Source: Edolisoma coerulescens
Taxonomy: Eukaryota > Chordata > Aves > Passeriformes > Campephagidae
Assembly (NCBI GenBank): GCA_013397115.1
Contig: VWZW01000522.1
Location: forward strand, 124,001 to 188,000
Reading direction: 5' to 3'
DNA length: 64,000 bases
The notes under the pieces are model-generated. The model did not search any database. It saw nothing but the letters and a program-made list of their open reading frames with translations, and was not told where the DNA came from. Shown one piece after another: positions 36,846 to 50,610 of this stretch. Each line of letters starts with the position of its first letter. The stretch's first letter is position 1. The translations under genes and the position numbers were made by a program.

Positions 36846-37328
36846 CTGCTTAGAAAACTGACACCTACATGCAAACACTGCTTCAAAGCTTTTAGCACAA
36901 TCTCCCAGGGCAGAACAATAGCAGCTCTGTGCTCATAACCAGCTCAGGCTGTTCCAGGCAGGAAGAGGGTGCCCTCGCCTTTAAGAACAAATGTTTTTCT
37001 GTGTGACACTTAGGTCTACGAAATCTGGCTCAAGCTCTTGAAAATTCATAGTCTGTGAAGCAGGACAGTGGGCAGCAAGTAGGTACTCCAGTGACTGAGG
37101 CTGTGATTAGATGCATTTAGCAACATTTGCCTATCCCAGTCCTACTCAGTTTCTGCAGTACTTAGAGGCTGGAAAAGAGGCAGAAGCACATTGAGAGATA
37201 AGGCTGCATTTCAAAGCACCCCTTGTTCCTCTGATATCCTTACGTGACAGCAAAAGGATACCTTGCAACAGGTACTCACTATCTTGCTAAGTAAGCACAG
37301 ATCTGCCATGATAGCTCTATACCTGCTC

Positions 37329-37345
37329 AAAAAAAAAAAAAAAAA
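37329..37345 (+). repeat. Poly(A) run of 17
   Basis: The longest A homopolymer in the window. Upstream sequence shows no open frame or known element that would make it a retrocopy tail. Confidence 0.85.
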
Positions 37346-38585
37346 TCAGCTGTCTACTGTCAGGTCTATTAAAAAATTCCTAAAGTAGGCCAGTTAGAGA
37401 GGGTTGGCTTATTAAGCCTCCACAGGTTCTAAAATACTGCTCTCCACAGGTTGCCCCAAGAAGGGGCAATAAGACCTAAATAAGAATTTATCAGATTCCC
37501 CAAGATCAACATTGATCCATTCAGAGCTTTAAACATGGTTCTTTAGCTCTGGACTCATCTCAGAAACAGACATAAAAAATACCAAATGTTCTTCTGTGAA
37601 AACCAGTTCTCTCTCAACCAGGAAAATACAGCAGAGACAACAGCTCTGGCAAAGAGCTTTTCTTGCAGTGAGCCAGGCAAGCTTCTGCAGCTTCTCCCCA
37701 GTTTTATAGCATGACTGGAGAGGTGCTTGTTGCTTGACCTGCATGTGGACATCCCTATCATATATCAAACTCATGCAAGCATCCCTGCTGAACCCCTTGG
37801 CAGATTCAGTCCCATCCCAGGACTTCTGGTGGAAAAGGCCCAGGGAGAAAACTGCAGGAGTCTGTAGTGCCACAGTTCCATCCCGGCACAGCTCTGAGTA
37901 GTTGTGAGAAGAGGGCAAAGTGAGCTGCTCGCTTGATGATCTCCTGCCAGAAAGGCACTTGGGATCTGGCATGGGTCTGGCATGCCATGTAACATATATA
38001 AAAGGCCATCCCATGATTATTTCGATCAAACACAGGGTTTTAGGATAGAAGGGAAAAAAAACAGTGCAGCAAAGCTGTTTATTTCAGCAGTTGTAGTTGT
38101 ATACAGCCATCCTGTTTGTTAGGCTCTTCAAATCTCAGAGCACTCATGGCTGAAGCACCCCATCATATTGGAAATGCAGCTTTCTCTAAATGACCTCATG
38201 CAAACTTCTTCTCCCAGAGCAGCAGATAACTTTATTACTCTAGAAGACTGTTTCTGCACCATGGTATAAATGGGAGAAACATACACAGAAGATTTTATTT
38301 TAAGTTTTGCACTGCTGCACATGTAAAAGAATTGTTAAGGGTTAATATGTAAGGGTCCATGACTTGCATGTTAAAATGGAAAAACTTCTTGACAGGACAA
38401 AAACATAATCAAAATCCTTCCTCACAAATCTAAAGCCCTTAAGGGAACAGAAGATCTATGTCAAGCAAGTTCCTCTGGACATATACTTCCACATTCAGCA
38501 ATGTAAGTGGAGATTATGGCGTGATACTGTCTACAGTAAGTGCTCCATAAGAAATATAAGGTTTGACTACCATTTACAGAAAGAA

Positions 38586-38627
38586 CCCCCAAACCAACCC
38601 TCCCCCCCCCAACCCCCAAAACAACCC
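38586..38627 (-). other. G-quadruplex-type tract on the FARP1 sense strand
   Basis: The plus strand has C tracts of 5, 3, 9, 5 and 3 at 38586-38590, 38598-38600, 38602-38610, 38613-38617 and 38625-38627. On the minus strand these are G tracts with loops of 7, 2, 1 and 7 bases, fitting the G3+N1-7 rule. Because FARP1 is transcribed from this strand's orientation, the intronic RNA would carry the G-rich sequence. Confidence 0.7.
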
Positions 38628-41600
38628 AACAAAACCCTCCAGAAATAATGATGCATTAGAAATATTCTGAAGTGACCTCTGTTTCAAAAATCTTGAAATC
38701 TTATTTTAGTGTAAAGGCAATGAAACACACTGAATTTGTCACAATATTTAAAACATTCATTTGTTTGTGACTTACACCCAGACAGGTTACTCTCCACTGG
38801 GATGCTCCTTGCCTCCACATCTGAGAAAGAGCAACTGCCACAAAGGGAAGTGATTCAGTTAAAAAAAATCCCAGCAGGTCGTGCCTTCTGTCAAATGCCC
38901 GTGGCTTCTCAGGACAACTAAGCAAATGGACATATTTCTGCTAGGACACCTGCAACAGCAGAAACGTCATCAAATCCATAAACAGTTACTGACCTGCCAG
39001 AACAAATGTCATAAAACAAAATTAAGGCACATCATCCAGTTAAAAGGATTTCTGAGAGCGATTTACAAGGGCAATCTATACACGCTTACCCCGGGCAGTG
39101 TGTGATTAGCAGTGCTCTGCCACAGCTCATCTGGCATCTTACAGCCCTCGGCTTCATGGGGTGGGGAGCGCAACCCGCACTCCTGTTAATAAATACCCAT
39201 TCCCATTTCAAACTCCAACTTCAAAGTGCTGCTTACGCCTCCTCAGAGAGAAAGGCTGAGTGACTTCCCTTCAACTGTACTCATCTGTGTCAAATTTCGC
39301 TATCAGTAAGTCAACGTGTAATTACAATCATCCATCCTTTAAAAGCTGCGGGATGGAAAGAGAAAAAGGGATATGCACTTATTTTTCAGGCATTAAGGAG
39401 AGAATTGAGGATTTTCCAAGAATCCAGAAACCAGAGAACAAGAGTGATCAAAAACTTCTGGCTGTCATTTCTGCTGATATGTATCTGGATCCACACAAAC
39501 ACATACATGTCAGTGGTACACCATGGCTTTAAATGGTAACAGGAAATTACCAGATCAAGATGACCTTCATTTCTCAACACAACTGCGCTCACACCACCAG
39601 AGGCATCTCAAGTGATTTGGTCTGGACTAGGCTCCATTTCTTGGTCTAGTCACTCTGGCAAGATCAGCTACTGGATAAACATCAGAAAGGTGCTTATCAC
39701 AGGGACGCCACTGCCTCACTGCTTTAACAGAAAATCAGTTGCCTGAAAACACCGACAGTTTAGGAAGCAAAATCTCAGTGCTCCCCCGGGTTTAGGAGAA
39801 CCATATCATTGGCAAACAGCAGACCCCTGGTGAAAGCTGGTATCTCTTATTTAGCTAGCCCAGAAGCCTGTGAAGAAAACACAGGAAGCTAGTAATTAGC
39901 TGGTCAGTGTCAAAAAACCCCCAAAGAGAAAATTTCCAGACGTAGTGATTATCGTTATACACATTAAAAAGTATACACATATAAACATTCACAAGACATG
40001 TAGTCCACCTTCACAGAAAAGGTTGCAAAATAAAAGCTACAAGGCTGACATTTATGAAGGATACCTAGTTGGGAACAGAAGTGCTACAAATACGTAAGCT
40101 AGAAGTTGATCAGGTATCAAGATTTTTAAGGTGATAAAGATAATACTTCAAATTTATCAACACAGAATGAAATCATCATATTTCAAAAAGTCTCTTCTCT
40201 CAGTATGAAAACAAATTTACATGGCCCATCAAGCAAACACTGAGTCATCCAAATTTATCCAGACAGGAAAAGTAGGTGTCTGTTCAAAGATAAATTGTAC
40301 AAACCCTAAAATTCAAGTGCATTGATTTGATCCTGTGCAGATTTAGACAGAAATAAAGGAAAAGCCAAAACAGGAAACTGAAACCACCTTTGTCTTGAGC
40401 TGAAGAAACAACTTAAACTGAGTACCATGCCAAAACCAAATAAATACTATTAATAATATAGGAGATTTTCCTGGCTAATAGTGGCAACAAATGCAAACAA
40501 ACTCTGTAAAGACAGAGCAGATTATTTTAACAGTTCACCACATGCAAACCTCTCTGGCATCAAGGACAAAGGAAGGAGATCAGTGCGTCATTTAAATTTC
40601 CCCTTATGCTATCAGCCAACAGCTTGTGATTTCTCTTTTCACCTAAATCAGAACTTTTCTAGGAGAGACTGTGGAAGAGTCATTAAAAGAGAAAGGACAG
40701 TGGTACTTGCAGAAACACAGGCAGAAAGAAAAGAAAAAACTCAAGAGGCAGATGAAGCAATGACTGTAAAGAGGTGACATTCCTGCCACCATCTTGTCTG
40801 AAACAACTGTTTGCTTACAGTGCAGTAATAACCAAAAAACATTTCTGAGAGAGGTGGTATGGGAACCCATACACATCACTTCTTTGACATCTTTTACATC
40901 CAGCCGCCCTTGTGTACAAACTAAGAAGGTGTTTTGGCTGCTGGTCTGGGAAAACAGTACAGTCTTTTAAATTCTTTCCCTGCCCAGTGTATTCAGAAAC
41001 AACAATATTTTTTACAATTGGGATTTATATGAACTCTGCAAAGTGTTTAGGTCTTTGAAGAACAAAATTACTCACCACACTGTGCTAAGAAAATTAAGAA
41101 GCAGCCTAATTGAATGTAAACTTGCAATTTTTAGTGATGCTTGCTGAAGCTGCCACAGGACAACCTTTCAGCATTGCAGTTGGGTTTTAAACATGCAAAG
41201 CTGCGTATTTCCAAAGGAAGACAAAACTCCAGGTATCAAATAGCATTCTATCTCAACTCCTCAACTTTCTTCACTAATGTGGAGTCTAGAAAAGACCAAA
41301 TAAAACATCCCTCACAAAAACCATAGAAATTTGGTTCTTATCTAAGAGCTGAGGTATTTGAGAGATTGAAATGAAGTCTCTTGGTGTAAAACACGATTTG
41401 CACACCATGTCACCAAGGTATATTTAAGTAATTACTTCTCGAATATGTAAAACAAGAAGCTCTCATCAAAAAAGTGTTCCCATAGTAACTTCATACATAA
41501 ACACCTGTTTAAGCCATGAGCTGGAAGGTGAGTGGGGGAAGAGGGAACAACTTCAAAACAGAAGTGGCTGGAAGAGCTGGCGAGATTCTTCGCTTCCCTC

Positions 41601-42368
41601 CGAAAGAAGCAAAAGCAGCTGGAGTGAAGCGGTGGGTAATAATGAATCAAGGAACACAGTGCTAAGAAAAGGTGAAAAAAACCCTTCTGATGAAAGCCAG
41701 GCCTTTTGCAAAGGGCCGTGCAGCTCTTCTACCACAACCATTTCAAGCAGTTATGCTATGAGGGGAATGTGTTCTGCATCCCATTCCTGTTCTCACAAGC
41801 TCTGGGCAGTTCAGCAAACACTTATGTGCACAAGGTAAACATAAAATAATACTGATAAAGGGCTTATTTGTTTTTTGCTTTGACCAGCATCATCAATTAC
41901 TAGTAAAATACTAAAGAAGTTGGGCCATCTCGGTTTACTTTTCCATGTTAATTAGCAGTAGAGGTCAACACAAAAAATCGTTCATTAAGGATATGAACCC
42001 ATGTGATCTGACCCACACTGGATGTAGTCACCCACATGCTTTCAGTGATGATGAAAATCAATCTCTCTCACATGTTTCATGACCCATCACCATCCTCCCT
42101 AGGCTGAATCTCACAAACAGAGCAGACCAACATCCACTCTCACCTCCTGTGGAAAGGAGCGGGCTCATCCCAGCTGTCCCTGCTGCTGTCATCTGCACCC
42201 ACAGAGCCATTCAGTGCACAGGCTAACCAAAAGGGACCTCAGGGGCAGGAAAAGCATGGACGAATTAGGTTATAGGCTGATCAATTCTCTGATCTATAGG
42301 AACAGCAACCAATTTACAGAATGGACTGCACTGGTAATTGGCCTGTATAAACGAAGGGGAAAGAGAAG

Positions 42369-42382
42369 AAAAAAAAAAAAAA
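42369..42382 (+). repeat. Poly(A) run of 14
   Basis: A homopolymer at the end of a purine-rich GGGGAAAGAGAAG stretch. Simple sequence only. Confidence 0.85.
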
Positions 42383-45300
42383 CCCAGATGGGGGCAAGAG
42401 TAGCTCAAACAGGCTACAGCATGAAAACCCACACCAGTTGCAAGCAACCGTTGTTGCTTGAATTTATACGGCACACTTTCATCCTGAGGCATGATCCGTA
42501 AGGAGGAAAAGGAAGTGTTGTGTTATTTTTTTTAATTAGACCAGTCATGTTGTTTGGGTTTTTTAAATTAGACCAAGGCGTACAACTGGGGAGGATGAGA
42601 GGAGGTTGAACCATGCTTCCCCCTTCAGTGGGGTGGCTGTGACAGCAGGGCTGAGCATCAGCTGTGGGCAGTCATGCTGCCAGGATGGAGAGGAGTGGAA
42701 ACACTCCTGGAACTGTGGCCTCACTCAGTTCTCATGAGCACAGCAAAGAGAATGTCCCCTCAAGTCACAGCCTCAGATCTTAAAAAAAAAGAGCTGTTCT
42801 TAGACGGCGTTTTTGCAGACCACCATGCCATGCTGTTTTCCTTTTGGAGCCCCACATGTAATGTTTTAACAGTTTAGTCCACACGCACCAGGGTTCCTCG
42901 CTGTGGAGACACACAGAAGCCCTGCCACCGAACCCAGATCTCATTAGCTGTAGGAAACTCAGGGCTGCAACAGTGTCAAAAATGCCAGCTATTCTAAAGC
43001 ACGACTCACCCTCCAGCCACGCAAGGAGCTGGCCTCATTTGTGCTCCGACCTCCTGGGGAGCTGCATCCTGGCACATCCCAGCAACCTTTCCTCTCGGCT
43101 CTCAAGGTCAGAGCTGGCATACCAAAGCAGGCATGCCTGATACCCTGCAGTCGCTGGGACACTTTTCCAGTCCCTAGAACAGCAGGTATTTTCACCTATA
43201 CACTCAAATCCCCATGTGGCCTACAGCAGACGAGGCACCTGGGATCCTTTACCTCCTCCCTGGGGCAGGACCTGGCTGCACAAACTATCCCAGGTGCTTG
43301 TTTTCTCAAGCACTCCTCTCTACGAGGCCAAAAAGTTGTTCTCACAAAAGTAAACATCCAGTCTACTGGCACAGTGGAAGATGCTTTCAAACTTCAAAGG
43401 ATTACCAGTTGTACTTGATCACTGAGCACCAGGACAGAGTTGTAACTATGTGGCTGTGATGCTGTGCAAAAGAAAAGCCATTCTGGAAGGTTTTAAGCAA
43501 GTAGAGAGCAGGGCAGACTTCATAAACCCCAGTCACATGCTAACAAAGGAGAGAGAGAGTGCAGATTTCCTCATGCTGCATTGCCATTAATCCAGAGGGA
43601 CCAAATGTGAGATGGAGAGAGAAAATTTAGATGGTACTTACAATACACATACTTACATATCATGTCTCAAATCATCCACCCAGAGTGCAAATTAACAGAC
43701 TAATTTGTCCAATATTTTTTAAACTTAGCAGGCCACTACTGTGGGATGGTAGCAATATGAATCATATTCCACCTAATGACCATGTGCCAAATAGACTCAC
43801 ATTTTCATTAATCTGTGGAGCCTTCTTAAAGTCTTTGAACCATTTTAAGCAGAAGAACAATCTAGAAACTACACATTAAATTTTGATCCACTCTGATGTG
43901 CTCGCTTACTGTTCTGCAGCTTTCAGAGTGTTACTAAGGTATAGCCTACTTCACTGTTGTAAATTTGCAGCCCCATATGACTCTTTGATAAAGTAATCTT
44001 TAGGCTTATTCTAAGCACATTTTATTTGTGACTGAAAGAAAATTAAGCAGCTAACCTAGCAGAAATAAATCAGACCAACTGTATGAATTGATCCAGTGGA
44101 TGAACTCATGAAAGTTCTGTCTTCCACTTAAAACAACTAAGAGATAGTAAAAATCACTTGCAAGCACGCAGCAGAGCAGAAATTATCTAAATGCCAGCTA
44201 TGTGAGATTACCTATACTATCACAGTTATTTTCTGACAAATAGGATTTGCACAATCAGTTCTCGCTCTTGCAAATCACCCCGGCAGTGCTCTGACAAAAA
44301 CCCTCTGAGGTGCACGGGAATTCAACTCACCGGGAGCATCTCAGAGGCTTTGCATGCTGTGTGCATGGACCTAATACACTAATTCTGCAGAGCCTAGGAT
44401 TACTCTCGGCTTCTCAGGGCTGCAAAAATACCTTCACAGATATTCAGCCAAGCATGTATCAATGGAATGCCATATTTCAGAGTCAGAGGTAAACTGAATG
44501 CTCTGAGGTGTAGTTAAGGAGCTACAGTACGGAATTATCAAGACACCAAATGGCACAGCTGCTGCTACGCTGACAGAGCACGGTGGTCAGACCAAACCAG
44601 CTGGGAGTTATGTCTGCTTAACATCAACAGCTGTGTGGCTGAGGGAGAGGTAGACACAGTAGGTGGCAAGACACAGCTATAGGGGGAAGGACCCAGCATG
44701 CAAGTGAGGAAAAAACGTGGAAGTTCTGCTGGCCCCCCAACAATAAGGGCCCAGAGACAGAACAGCAGCTAGAGGGAAGTAGAGATTCAAATTTATCAGA
44801 AACGCACATGAAGAGAATGAAGGTGGCGTTTCACCATCACCTTCCACATCTTTTAGTATCTACCAATTCCACCATATGAAATCTGAGAAATCTGAATTGT
44901 TAAGTATGTCAAGCACATATACTGTGGTGTTAGAGCTGCTTTGTCAAATACAGTTTATAAAAGGTGGGGAGCCTTTTTGAAACCATCAGTTTTTCACATG
45001 AGTTGGATGTAAAATAAGCAGGTGGTTGACATCAGGTTACTGTGCTTTTGGGAAGTTCAGCATCAGGTTTGAAAGGAAGGCTTAACTTTCATTCACAGCA
45101 ATGTAGTACTACTTTTAATGAACCAGGTAATTAGCAACTCTGTAAAAAGAGTATCCCTGAGTGTTGAACATCAAAAGCACTACACTCATTTGCAATTTAA
45201 AGGCCAGAACTGGCAAGATCCTGTGCACTCTGCTCCCATTTGGAGTCAGTGGAAATGAATGGCACATAACACCTCTCAGGGTCACATCCAAAGGAAGAAG

Positions 45301-48300
45301 CATTCATCGGACTTAAGTTACCACTTCATTTGGAAAATACTTAAACTTTGGAAATGACAGAAGGAAAGCCACTACTGAAGTAATTGCAGAAATCCTCATT
45401 TTCAGTAAAGGTGTTCTGGGAACATATAGTGAAGAGCCACAAGAACAGCTACTCCACATTTCCAACATGCTGCTGCAAACTGCAGGTTCCTGAGGAAATA
45501 AAGGGAAATCTTGAAAGCTCTTAAGAAACGACGAAGATTCTGTGCTGAACCTCTTATAGGTCAAACATAAATTATGTACCTTATTTCTGACACAGGTCCA
45601 TTATTAATTCCATCTGCAACATCCAATATGCTCATTTCTCTCAACTTCTGCTTTACCCTTTTCATTCCTCTTCACATAGACAGTGCTCACCTTGCCTAAG
45701 ACTCTCGGATTACTCTTTTTAACACAGTATCCACACAAAAAGAGAGTCAAATGCATATATTTAAAATTTCTTAATGAGCTAAAAACTTACACTGGCAAGT
45801 CAGGGCCCTTCCTGTCTGTTCTGAGCAAATATTTTATTTCTGACCTATTGTAACTATGGTAAAAATCAGACTGCAAAGTCTTGCGTAGCCCTATCTGTTT
45901 TGAAAGGTGCTTGGCACACCTTTCTGACCTAAAAAAGGCAAGGAAAATGTATGAGTGTGTTGTGTATCAACTCAGATTCTAATGCTGTGCAGTACCACCA
46001 GGAATATTTCTTCAGTGACCTTAGCTAATAGATACAGTCAGAGAAAAACTCAAGACTTAACAATGCACAATTCAGTCTCTGTAAAAATGTGTGAGGAAGC
46101 AAAAGAAAGGAGCCAGGAAGGATAGTGCAGGTGAGCAGGTTCTCCATTACACCTATTCTAACTGCAGGGAGGAACAAACCAGATAGCAGGAGTATTATCT
46201 TAGAAGTCTTTTTCTGACAATCAGGGTATGTCCAAAAGGAAAGGGTCCAGTTTTTCAAAGAATGAAATTGCCAGGAAGTGAACTGAAGAACACTTCGACT
46301 CTGGAGGGATTTGTCCTGTTTCCATCATTAGTATTCCACTGCTCCCTGCAAAGACCTCAGAGACGGCAGAACAACTCGTGATGCTTGCAGCCTGCCACTG
46401 AACTGCTAGGTTTGGATGCACGCCTTAGACTCTCAGGACTGGCATAACTAAACCTTCACATTTATATTTAGCTATACAGACAAATTCAAGTGCAAACCCA
46501 AAATGTGAAATGACCTATGCAAAGCCTACAGATCTTTCATTCTTACAGGTTTCACCTTTGCACCACTGCTTATTGGTTGCATGGAAAACAAAAGTAATAA
46601 AAAAGTTTACCGAACAAGACGGCGACATCAAGAAATTCTATTATTGATGGAATTTTTGTCTCTTCTCCTTCATCCCAATTTTGAAACCCATCTAACTTGT
46701 TGAGATCTCACGCTTCAGGTTGCCTGGCAGAGCTAATGGAAAACCCCACAACTTATCTCCCATCATGCAAACCCCAGTGATTCCCCTCTGCTTCTCAGAA
46801 GAACATCTGGAAAGCAACACCATACAAGAGATTTGCTCAAGGGTAGGAGGGCATGAGAAGGGAAAAATCCTTCTGAATATTTGTGCTATATTTAAACACC
46901 AGACCAAAGCTTACACTTGGAGTGAATGTCTGTCTCTCTGCTGTGGGAATGCAGATCCAGGCACTGAAAAAGGATGTGGTAAGCTTTTCATAACATGCCC
47001 CAAAGCAATGGCATTACTGCAAGACTGTAAAAATGGAACATGCAGTGCTTCTATCTTCTATTGCAATTGTTGCAGGGACAAAACATGGAACAAAAGGAAA
47101 TTTGACCAGTGCACTGGCGAAAAAAATCTCAGTTTTCAGCACAGGAAGTTCACCTGTTTTGTAGAAATACCTCCTACAAAGGTGTAAATGAAGAAGGGAG
47201 GATACAGTAAAATCAGAGCAACTCAGACAAAATTTCAGAAGGTGTCTTAGTTTGGAATTCAAAATTCACATAAAACTGGAGCAATATCAGAATCAATTGT
47301 CAGTAAAAGCAATGAGAACTACAGGTACTTAACTAAGTTGGGGAAAGAACATACAGAACAAGCAGTCATATTAATTTTACTGTTTACATCCATTAATTTA
47401 GGGAACCATCTTCTGAGAAACAAACTGACTTCATTTTTTTAGTATCATCTCACCTCAACTTGTTATTTGTACATCCTTCCCCATCCTAACAGGAACAAAA
47501 GTATTGTTCATGCAAAGTGGCACCTAGGAAAGATCAAGGCTGATAGAGGAGGACTGCACAGAAAGCTAACTTTTTGGGGAAGCATATTCCCAAGGTGAGT
47601 AGTTCATGTAATCAAAATCACTGTGGGAACTAGTCACCACATCTAAATTCATAAATATCAAAATTAAGTCATTACCAAAAGAGCAAAGAGCTGCTCAGCC
47701 TGAACTGCCAGTACTACACACAGCATTTGAGACTCACAGCCGCCTGCTCACATGAAATACAGAAGAAGTTAATGCAGCTTCTTGCATGAACTACGTAGGT
47801 GGGAGCTACACTAACTCTCAGGATTAGGGACCCTGTAGGAGTCAATGAGCAAACCTACCATTGGAGCTAATTGCCTTTTTATTTTCCTGTATGACTGGGA
47901 AACTGACTTTAGTCACTGCCAATTCAAGATAAAGATATGTCTGTGTGACACCTACGTGATAGCCCAGCTGATTAGGGCACCAGAAGAGATGTGCCACTGG
48001 GAACACAGAGGTGTGGGCTGATACTCTATCTGAGGAGGATAACTCCTTTTACACAGAGTGGGAACTGCTGCCACAGTCACAGTGCTGTTGCTGTTTCCAC
48101 ATCTCACCAGGCTACACTGCTGTCAGATGCAGCACAGACATGCTCTTGCTCCTGTCAAGATGACTCTGCTTACAGTAATGCAGAAAGTATTAAACAATGA
48201 CAGACATCCTACATGCATCACAACTCACACTGTGTAAAGTGAAAACAGCATATTCTTCTGTTTTCTTTTGCTTCTGTGTTTTTCCAGTGTCTCAAGCAGT

Positions 48301-50495
48301 AGCTAATCTGTAACACTGAGGGCAGAGGGTTTAATGTACAAGTTCATAAGTAAAGGCAATGCTTCTGAAATATACAACAGATAAAGGGAGAATTCCAGGA
48401 TAATGCTGCATGGTTTGAAACACCACACTTTTTTGTTCCTTTACAACTTTCCACATCAGCAAACAATAATTTCAAAATTATGGCTAGATCTTACACTAGG
48501 CATACGCTAATTGTGGGCCATTATAACTTAAAAATCCACTCTCTTCCTAATTAACAGGAGTTTACTTTTACCCTAACTCATAAACACCTGATTACTTTCC
48601 AAATCAAAAGTGTGGTTGCCATATTGTATCTGAAGGTGTCTACAGAGTCACTCACACCTTGCTCTGTTGTACTTCAGCATGTCTGTTTTTTATTGAAATA
48701 GTAGGAAAGTCAATTTTGCAGGTATTCTGGTCAAGGTGGAAAGGTTTTATTGGAGAGGAAGGCTGGGCCTCATGCTAAATTTTTGGGGCTTAGAGAGTGT
48801 TCAGGAATTTGTTTTGAAATGAGCTCTGCAAGTTTGCTCAGCTTGAAACACGAACTATCGTGAAAGTCACATTCTGCCTTCTTAGTTCACTTCTTCAGCT
48901 GGTTGAGTAAGTCCTTTCAGCAGTTATAAGATTGCACTTTTCCAGTACATAAAAACTTGGCCACAAGATTGCCTCTTCCCAGTCACTGGGCACTCTGAAC
49001 ACAAAAGTAATATTTTTAATCTCACACCCAATTATACTGGCACGCAAACTTTCACCAATGTCGATTACACTGTACTGAGCTTGTTCAACAGTATCTAAAT
49101 TTGACTTTGATGTTCACATGAAGTCTCCTCTGGGCCACACACTGAACTATGAGCAGTGTTAAGTTATCCTGGTGCAACATGGAAAGTTTCAATTAACACT
49201 TGCCTTTCTATTCCTTCCTCCATTAATGTACATGCTATGGTACTGCAAAATCTAGCAACAAAAAATGACAAAAAATTCCATTTGTCTTTTGTATATAAGA
49301 ATTATAGATAAACCACAATTGCTGTCCACAATGGTTATTACTGAAGTAACAGGACGCAATTAATTAAGTTGTTTTTATTTTACTCATTCTTGAATAGTCT
49401 CACCGTTGACCAACTTATCATAGAGATAAGTAAATTACTGCATTTATTTTCATACTGAGTAATATAAGTAGAGAAACATACTGTGTCATTCATAGCTGGA
49501 CTTCATGCAGCTTATAAGTTTAAGGCAAGGACTTATACAGGTAAGGTTAGTTTGCATTAAGATTGGCCTGAGTTTGAAATACATTAGCTAAGAATAGTAA
49601 GTCAAAAAAGGTAGTATTCCTAAAATGTCACCAGATTAATAGGAACCAGTAAAAAGCAATACAAGATAGACTGATATCTTTCATTTTATTAAAGTCTTCC
49701 TCAAAAGTTATTTCCTCCAGCATGGAGAGGTTTACCAATGATGAAGATGATCATGCCCTTGAAATCCTCCTTGACCACAGCTTTAAAAACAGTGCAGAAG
49801 AATCCCCTTCTGCTTCAGAGATGTTTCAATGTGGACCTTTGCACAGATAAACTAACACATCTACATCTCAAGACAGTGGAAGAAAAATATATGTAACGTA
49901 TAAAATGCTTCTGTGGCAAAATCACAGGGGAGACACTGATAAAATACAACCCTCTCCCTACTTCTGAGGAAATGCTGGAAAAGCTAAGCAAAACAAAAAT
50001 ATTGCAGTAATTTAGTATCAAGCAATTTGTAAACTACCTGAATCAGAACTAAATTTGTAATGGCTGCACCAAAACATCTGCTTCCCCTCACCCTTAGATT
50101 TAAGTGTCCCTATTCCTTTATGCAATTTTTTTCTTTTGCTAACACACTGTGTGGGCAGCCTCTTAGGAGAGACTGCCAGGATACCAACAAATTTGTAGTA
50201 AGGCGTGATTTGACACTATGCTGATATGCATACTGTATTGTGAGTGGGAGACAGCAGCTTACCAAATCATTTTCTGATGGAAAAAAACCTCAAACATTGG
50301 CCATCAAGAAAGGCCTCCAAAACTAACAGCCAGAAGCAGATTTCAGAGGGACAATAACCATCTGCTTCCAGCCAATACGGCAAAAAAAAACTTTTATCAT
50401 TCTGCAAATTGTGCAAACTCAGCTACTTTTACTTTTTACTTATTTTGCTCCTCCAGTTTACCTTCTCTGAAATGTTCAAAGTCTCAAAGAAAAGA

Positions 50496-50544
50496 GAAAG
50501 GACCTACATACATGGAAATAGAAAGGACCTACATACATGAAAGA
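50496..50544. repeat. Two tandem copies of a 25-bp unit
   Basis: The unit beginning GAAAGGACCTACATACATG occupies 50496-50520 and is repeated at 50521-50544 with differences only near its end. It is a local tandem duplication. Confidence 0.9.
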
Positions 50545-50575
50545 ATGGACATGAGAAGAAATACCACCAAGGATG

Positions 50576-50610
50576 CTTCAGCTGCCAATACTTCTTCAGC
50601 TGCCAAGCTT
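50576..50610. repeat. Two tandem copies of an 18-bp unit
   Basis: CTTCAGCTGCCAATACTT at 50576-50593 is followed directly by CTTCAGCTGCCAAGCTT at 50594-50610. It lies only about 30 bp from the 25-bp duplication, so two independent slippage events occurred close together. Confidence 0.85.

Noticed and set aside
37529..38029. Minus-strand open frame of about 166 codons
   Set aside because: No domain, signal peptide or family resemblance; overlapping open frames on the same strand suggest a stop-poor patch rather than a gene.
46720..47187. Plus-strand Cys-rich open frame of about 155 codons
   Set aside because: Starts at TTG, Cys spacing fits no zinc-finger or disulfide family I recognise, and no paired splice sites stand out.
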